Source: Watersipora subatra (Eukaryota; Bryozoa; Gymnolaemata; Cheilostomatida; Watersiporidae). Taken from it: DNA of 64,000 nt. The notes below the pieces were generated by a model that ran no database searches, was not told the DNA's origin, and saw nothing but the letters and a program-made list of their open reading frames with translations. This document shows, in pieces, positions 59,001 through 64,000 of the stretch. Position 1 is the first letter of the stretch. Every line of letters begins with the position of its first letter. Both the position numbers and the translations under genes were made by a program. The DNA lies in assembly GCF_963576615.1 (NCBI RefSeq), contig NC_088711.1:8240869-8304868 (forward strand). Reading direction: 5' to 3'.

Positions 59001-61281
59001 ACAGAAACTTCTAGCATGAATAAAAAGAAACCTCGTCTAGTCAAATTATCCTAAGAACATTAGCCTCAAAATATATAGCAACACAGATTCCATCATAGAT
59101 GCAAAAACCTTTTTGAATACACTGAAGTACCAAGACCACGTTAAAAAAGGAACTACTATTAGCCTGATGCAGTTATTAAATATTTTCATGGTGTTGCAAT
59201 CAAAGTTATTAACATTTTTATTGATAAAGGATAAAAAAGTTTTTTTTATTCTTTTTGTGGAGTTGGAAAACAGACTTACATACAAACTGGAACAAAGAAC
59301 GAATTAATAGTTATTGATGTACTATTATTTGTTAGGACTTCAGAATTTAATACTTATTACTTAATACTTCTTTATTAGTACGGTTTTGTGGACACTCTTC
59401 TACTGATCACTTGCTAATGTCAAATAGTGGCAGCCAAATAAAAGTGGCATTCAAATAGAAGTGGCGTTCAATTAGAGGGTGGCACCCTGTTTTTCAACCC
59501 TTTTCTTATAGTGGCGCTTAAATAGAGGTGATGTTCAAATACAAGTTTTAAAGTAATTTACCTTTTAAACATTTAAGACAGAATGCCTCGGCGGTACCTT
59601 TATGAGACAACCACAAAAGAATTTGAAGAAGTTTCTATGAACTGTGTGTATGTAAAGCAAAAAACAGTTTTGTGTTAGAGACATCAAGAACTGATTGGAG
59701 ATTACTACATAGAACTAATATCGTATGGCTAGTTGTAAGCGGATACCTTAACATCTCCATGTCTTACTTGTCTTATCAAGCTAATGGCTATTACCTGCTA
59801 TTGCTAGTACACGCATCAGCAAGGCTATGTTGTGGCTGCGTGACGATTCGTCCACAGACTAAAATCTTGAGTCCATTATAACCAATAACACGTTTTAGAT
59901 CAATTAAGACAATAAAATTATTTTTAGTTAAACTTCACTTACTCTTTACAAATTTTGCATTCTTTGAGTGAGATTTGCACATTTCCATAGTATTATTGCC
60001 ATTACTATATAGCCATGGCTTAGAATTCCTGGATTTTCCATAGCAACTGTTTTAACGAGAATTGCAAAATAATAGTAAGAGCCGCATGAGGAGACAACTT
60101 CAGAAACGCTTATTTGTTAAATTTTTTAGTAAAAAACTATTTTAAAAGTAATGTGAGGTTATTTTATATAACAAACTATGGTTATACAACATATGGAACA
60201 AAAGAGTATGACAACATCTCATTCTGAACAAGTGTACATGCAGCCATATCTATAACTTGAAGCTTATGTTGTTTTAGACAAGGTCATGTGACAAACTGTA
60301 AAATGAGGCGTTTATAGAATTGTTTCAGCATACCGAGCAACCATACATTGATGATCAACAAATGGTAAAACTAGTAGTAATGTATTACTTGTACTTGTTA
60401 ACACTGAGAGTAAAGTATTATCTGTACTTGATCACACTGAGAGTAAGGTATTACCTGCACTTTTCAACACTGAGAGTAAAGTATTACCTGTACTTGTTAA
60501 CACTGAGAGTAAGGTATTACCTGTACTTGATCACACTGAGAGTAAGGTATTACCTGCACTTTTCAACACTGAGAGTAAGGTATTACCTGCACTTGATAAC
60601 ACTGGGAGTAATGTATTACCTGCACTTGTTAACACTGAGAATAATGTATTACCTGTACTTGTTAACACTGAGAGTAATGTATTACCTGTACTTGTTAACA
60701 CTGAGAGTAATGTATTACCTGTACTTGTTAACACTGAGAGTAATGTATTACCTGCACTTGATAACACTGAGAATGAGGTATTACCTGTACTTGTTAACAC
60801 TGAGAGTAAGGTATTACCTGTACTTGTGCAGACATATCTGTCAGATAAATATTTTCCGACTGGCTCAGTGAGGATGTCTTGTGATACTCTATCAGTTCAT
60901 TAATGGAATTAAACTTTACCGTCCAGAGAAAATATTTTCCCCTCTCCATATCTCGCAGCACCTTGAAATGTTGAACGGAGCCACGCCATCTACACCGACA
61001 ATACAACAAAGGTAAGCATAAAATCGGAAGCGTTGAGCAATAAGCGAAAGTATTGCCCCTCCAACAGGCATCTGTTGAGCGCAAGGCCAAGGAAGACTGT
61101 AATCAGTAATATCCGACCAATAACGAGAACTTACTTGACAGATAAAGAGAAGTTACCGGAAGCTTTGTCTCTCTCACTCGTTCTCAAGAGAAAAGCTCCA
61201 TCTGGTTGTTTGAACTGACCCTGACTTTTTTCAAGGAGTAATCTCTCACTATCAATACGAGTTATCTTGCCATGGTACCAA
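56059..61281 (-). CDS. GRB2: GRB2/drk SH2-SH3 adaptor, SH2 and C-terminal SH3 exons (5' part outside window)
   Basis: GRB2 couples phosphotyrosine on receptors to SOS and Ras. Three minus-strand exons join in phase: 61281-61135, 60989-60818 and 56238-56059, about 166 codons to the stop. Their borders fall at the same residues as in vertebrate GRB2. The SH2 begins WYHGKI, has the phosphotyrosine-binding Arg in GAFLLRTSE, then VQHFKVLRD and [19 protein letters not shown]; the Trp matches the GRB2 residue that selects pYxN ligands. The SH3 has [23 protein letters not shown] and FPSTYV, all binding-surface landmarks. Differences: the SH2 has a longer segment ([10 protein letters not shown]) before DGAF, and the protein stops right after the SH3 (VRIL). 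The N-terminal SH3 exons must lie right of the window, since 61.3-64 kb shows none. The middle exon ends in a minisatellite. Confidence 0.95.
56260..60370. other. GRB2 intron between SH2 and SH3 exons
   Basis: This 4.6-kb intron shows no exon of GRB2. Fragments of the CTRTAAAACC element lie at about 58230-58290 and 59400-59560. At 59583-59680 a plus-strand frame begins [20 protein letters not shown] and stops after 32 codons, preceded by ACAG. It looks coding-like, but no partner exon at a plausible distance was found. Confidence 0.5.
60376..60835. repeat. 33-bp minisatellite spanning the GRB2 SH2-exon donor
   Basis: About 14 units; on the minus strand each contains AAGTACAGGTAATACC followed by TTACTCTCAGTGTTAAC. 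The genuine exon end and donor (ACAAGTACAG then gtaatacc, 60818/60817) is the first unit, so each repeat carries a donor-like copy. Open frames on both strands (11-residue repeats such as [11 protein letters not shown]) reflect the 33-bp period and are not proteins. Confidence 0.95.
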
Positions 61282-61615
61282 CTAAAAAGATAGCCTGCCT
61301 TAAGAAAACCAGAACTGCCCACTATACACATCGCTCTATGAAAGTTAGAAGGATTAAAATTATAGAATAGATACAATGAACGAGGTCAATAATACAAGTG
61401 TGCAGATCCTATGTACATAGCGGCACACAGATGTTGATTTCCCCAAATATGGGTACGAGTGGTGGGGATAGATTTAAATATGAACTTCAACAAAATTGCA
61501 ACTATGGCGTCTAAAGTTACACTTGAGCAAAGAAACTGACAGATCACACTGCAACAGAACACAACAGCCGGTATCAATAATAAGAGAGACAGGCAGCTGC
61601 ACAACTAGTGACGTC

Positions 61616-62097
61616 ATGTATTTTCCCGGTGAACGTTTTAACAATGATCAAGTTTTAATCTTGAAACATTTTGGCAGTCAGATCAAATCAAACATAAAAA
61701 AAATCGCAAATGATGGAGAAATACCGATACTTTCTGATAACATCTACCAAAATTGTCTGTAAGTTCGTCTTTAAGGAATGTACTTATGTTTAGGCTTGTC
61801 GTATATCTCTCCTTAGTAATGTGGTGCTAATTCTATCATCCTTTGTTTCTGAGCAGGTTAGCAAAGGAGCGCGAAGGAAACACATTATTAAACGAAAAAC
61901 GTATACATAAAACTGAAACATACACAAATAACACAAACAATTCTGAATATGGAGCTGAACAGATCTGGCGACTAAAATTGAAGAGATCAAGGTCACTCAA
62001 CAAGGTCACTCAACAAGGTCACTCATCAAGGCCACTCATCAAAGTCACTCACCAAGAACGTCATAAGACTGATGAGTATGCTTATCTACCCAACTAA
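61616..62097 (+). CDS. Unrecognised small two-exon gene, antisense to GRB2
   Basis: Exon 1 is 61616-61758 and exon 2 is 61857-62097, joined across a 98-base intron with GTAAGT and a pyrimidine-led CAG acceptor; the phases agree. The product would be 127 residues, starting MYFPGERFNNDQVLILKHFG and ending DEYAYLPN. It is hydrophilic and basic, with no signal peptide or membrane helix; the middle is Asn/Thr-rich (KTETYTNNTNN), followed by QIWRLKLKRSRS. I do not recognise the family. The frame is open upstream to 61496, so an earlier start is possible. It lies on the opposite strand, 335 bases from GRB2 exon SH2-a, apparently inside the preceding GRB2 intron. The 3' half of exon 2 contains a 13-bp tandem repeat. 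Confidence 0.5.
61989..62053 (+). repeat. 13-bp tandem repeat AGGTCACTCAACA, five units
   Basis: Five units with spacing 13, drifting from AGGTCACTCAACA to AAGTCACTCACCA. The period is not a multiple of three, so the encoded residues differ from unit to unit. Each unit contains or approximates AGGTCA, the nuclear-receptor half-site, which may be coincidental. Confidence 0.85.
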
Positions 62098-62240
62098 ATA
62101 CTAGCAACTAGAAAGATGCTTGTCATCGAGCTGTGTTACAGCTCTTAGGCAAGCTGGCTAAATACCATAAAATTGTCTCACGAAGACCTTATTTCTGATT
62201 AAAATTAACTTATACGTCCTGTAATCATTTTAGCTAAATC

Positions 62241-63875
62241 TATAGACTAGGCTAATGTCACACCTTTAAACATTTGATATATGTGTACATGTGTAGGGCA
62301 GATTATCATCTACTAATTTATAGACTAGGCTAATGTCACACCTTTAAACATTTGATATATGTGTACATGTATAGGGCAGATTATCATCTACTAATTTATA
62401 GACTAGACTAATGTCACACCTTTAAACATTTGATATATGTGTACATGTGTAGGGCAGATTATCATCTACTAATTTATAGACTAGACTAATGTCACACCTT
62501 TAAACATTTGATATATGTGTACATGTGTAGGACAGATTATCATCTACTAATCTATAGACTAGGCTAATGTCACACCTTTAAACATTTGATATATGTGTAC
62601 ATGTATAGGGCAGATTATCATCTACTAATTTATAGACTAGACTAATGTCACACCTTTAAACATTTGATATATGTGTACATGTATAGGGCAGATTATCATC
62701 TACTAATGTACAGACTAGACTAATGTCACACCTTTAAACATTTGATATATGTGTACATGTGTAGGGCAGATTATCATCTACTAATTTATAGACTAGACTA
62801 ATGTCACGCCTTTAAACATTTGATATATGTGTACATGTGTAGGGCAGATTATCATCTACTAATCTATAGACTAGGCTAATGTCACACCTTTAAACATTTG
62901 ATATATGTGTACATGTATAGGGCAGATTATCATCTACTAATTTATAGACTAGACTAATGTCACACCTTTAAACATTTGATATATGTGTACATGTATAGGG
63001 CAGATTATCATCTACTAATGTACAGACTAAACTAATGTCACACCTTTAAACATTTGATATATGTGTACATGTATAGGGCAGATTATCATCTACTAATTTA
63101 TAGACTAGACTAATGTCACGCCTTTAAACATTTGATATATGTGTACATGTGTAGGGCAGATTATCATCTACTAATCTATAGACTAGGCTAATGTCACACC
63201 TTTAAACATTTGATATATGTGTACATGTATAGGGCAGATTATCATCTACTAATTTATAGACTAGACTAATGTCACACCTTTAAACATTTGATATATGTGT
63301 ACATGTGTAGGGCAGATTATCATCTACTAATTTATAGACTAGACTAATGTCACACCTTTAAACATTTGATATATGTGTACATGTGTAGGACAGATTATCA
63401 TCTACTAATCTATAGACTAGGCTAATGTCACGCCTTTAAACATTTGATATATGTGTACATGTATAGGGCAGATTATCATCTACTAATTTATAGACTAGAC
63501 TAATGTCACACCTTTAAACATTTGATATATGTGTACATGTATAGGGCAGATTATCATCTACTAATGTACAGACTAGACTAATGTCACACCTTTAAACATT
63601 TGATATATGTGTACATGTGTAGGGCAGATTATCATCTACTAATTTATAGACTAGACTAATGTCACGCCTTTAAACATTTGATATATGTGTACATGTGTAG
63701 GGCAGATTATCATCTACTAATCTATAGACTAGGCTAATGTCACACCTTTAAACATTTGATATATGTGTACATGTATAGGGCAGATTATCATCTACTAATT
63801 TATAGACTAGACTAATGTCACACCTTTAAACATTTGATATATGTGTACATGTGTAGGGCAGATTATCATCTACTA
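62241..63875. repeat. 78-bp satellite array with higher-order structure, about 21 units
   Basis: Each unit runs from TATAGACTAG through AATGTCACACCTTTAAACAT, GATATATGTGTACATG and GGGCAGATTATCATCTACTA. The period is 78 bp (62241, 62319, 62397). Diagnostic variants (GGC/GAC, CACA/CACG, GTGTAG/GTATAG, GGG/GGA, start TCTA/TTTA/TGTA) recur in fixed order, showing four-unit and three-unit blocks. It ends abruptly at CTACTACGG. No coding. Confidence 0.95.
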
Positions 63876-64000
63876 CGGTAATTTATTTTGTTTAAACGAG
63901 TAAAAAATTTTTGGGGTAAAACTATATGTAAATATAGTTGAATTTGAGCAGCACCTTATTAAATATACGCTTTTCGTTACCTAGTTGAATGATAACCAGT
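63876..64000. other. Unique sequence to the window edge
   Basis: Nothing recognised in this short AT-rich end. Confidence 0.5.

Noticed and set aside
60320..60871. 183-codon plus-strand and 89-codon minus-strand repetitive frames
   Set aside because: Both are read through the 33-bp array at the GRB2 donor, not genes.

Overview
This is animal nuclear DNA. It is AT-rich, its genes are split by long introns with standard GT..AG junctions, and much of the rest is transposon debris and tandem repeats. The genes and the mobile-element mixture (pogo/Tigger-like, hAT-like, Helitron-like, a TTAA-target element, a Penelope-like element, a LINE) suit an invertebrate, probably a lophotrochozoan such as a mollusc or bryozoan. 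The phylum is an inference and cannot be fixed from this window.

Five protein-coding genes are rebuilt here exon by exon with matching reading phases. From left to right: (1) an SKP2-like F-box/leucine-rich-repeat gene on the minus strand (1827-8386), its 3' end beyond the window; (2) a complete PIP4P (TMEM55-type phosphoinositide 4-phosphatase) gene on the plus strand (31002-41626, 8 exons, 246 residues); (3) a small complete THAP zinc-finger gene on the minus strand (45651-46736, 3 exons, 150 residues); (4) a complete NOL12/RRP17 nucleolar-protein gene on the plus strand (49103-55730, 5 exons, 210 residues); (5) the SH2 and C-terminal SH3 part of a GRB2/drk adaptor gene on the minus strand (56059-61281), tail-to-tail with NOL12, its first SH3 exons lying to the right of the window. 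A sixth, unrecognised two-exon reading frame (61616-62097, plus strand, 127 residues) lies antisense just upstream of the GRB2 SH2 exons. The genes do not form a pathway; they are unrelated housekeeping and signalling genes.

The spaces between are mostly mobile DNA: a LINE reverse-transcriptase relic (about 560-1640), paired MITEs in the SKP2-like introns, two pogo-like elements (2648-3794 and 14888-16058), a Tigger-type deletion relic (11530-12245), a Penelope relic folded back on itself (17487-18256), a 926-bp hAT-type element with a perfect 8-bp target duplication (20034-20959), a 1.5-kb TA-flanked element (24644-26128), three copies of an approximately 877-bp TTAA-flanked element, a Helitron-like element with a Tigger element nested in it (36800-38133), and hAT-type MITEs at 48.2 and 49.2 kb. 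Large gene-poor stretches (9.9-11.5, 12.2-14.6, 18.5-20.0, 21-24.6, 26-31, 41.6-45 and 56.3-60.4 kb) show no convincing gene.

The most distinctive feature is the link between tandem repeats and splice sites. The GRB2 SH2 exon ends inside a 33-bp minisatellite that carries a copy of its 5' splice site in every unit. The 3' splice site of PIP4P exon 6 is triplicated. PIP4P intron 3 holds a 31-bp array with about 35 acceptor-like TTTACAG motifs. A 78-bp satellite with higher-order structure closes the window (62241-63875).
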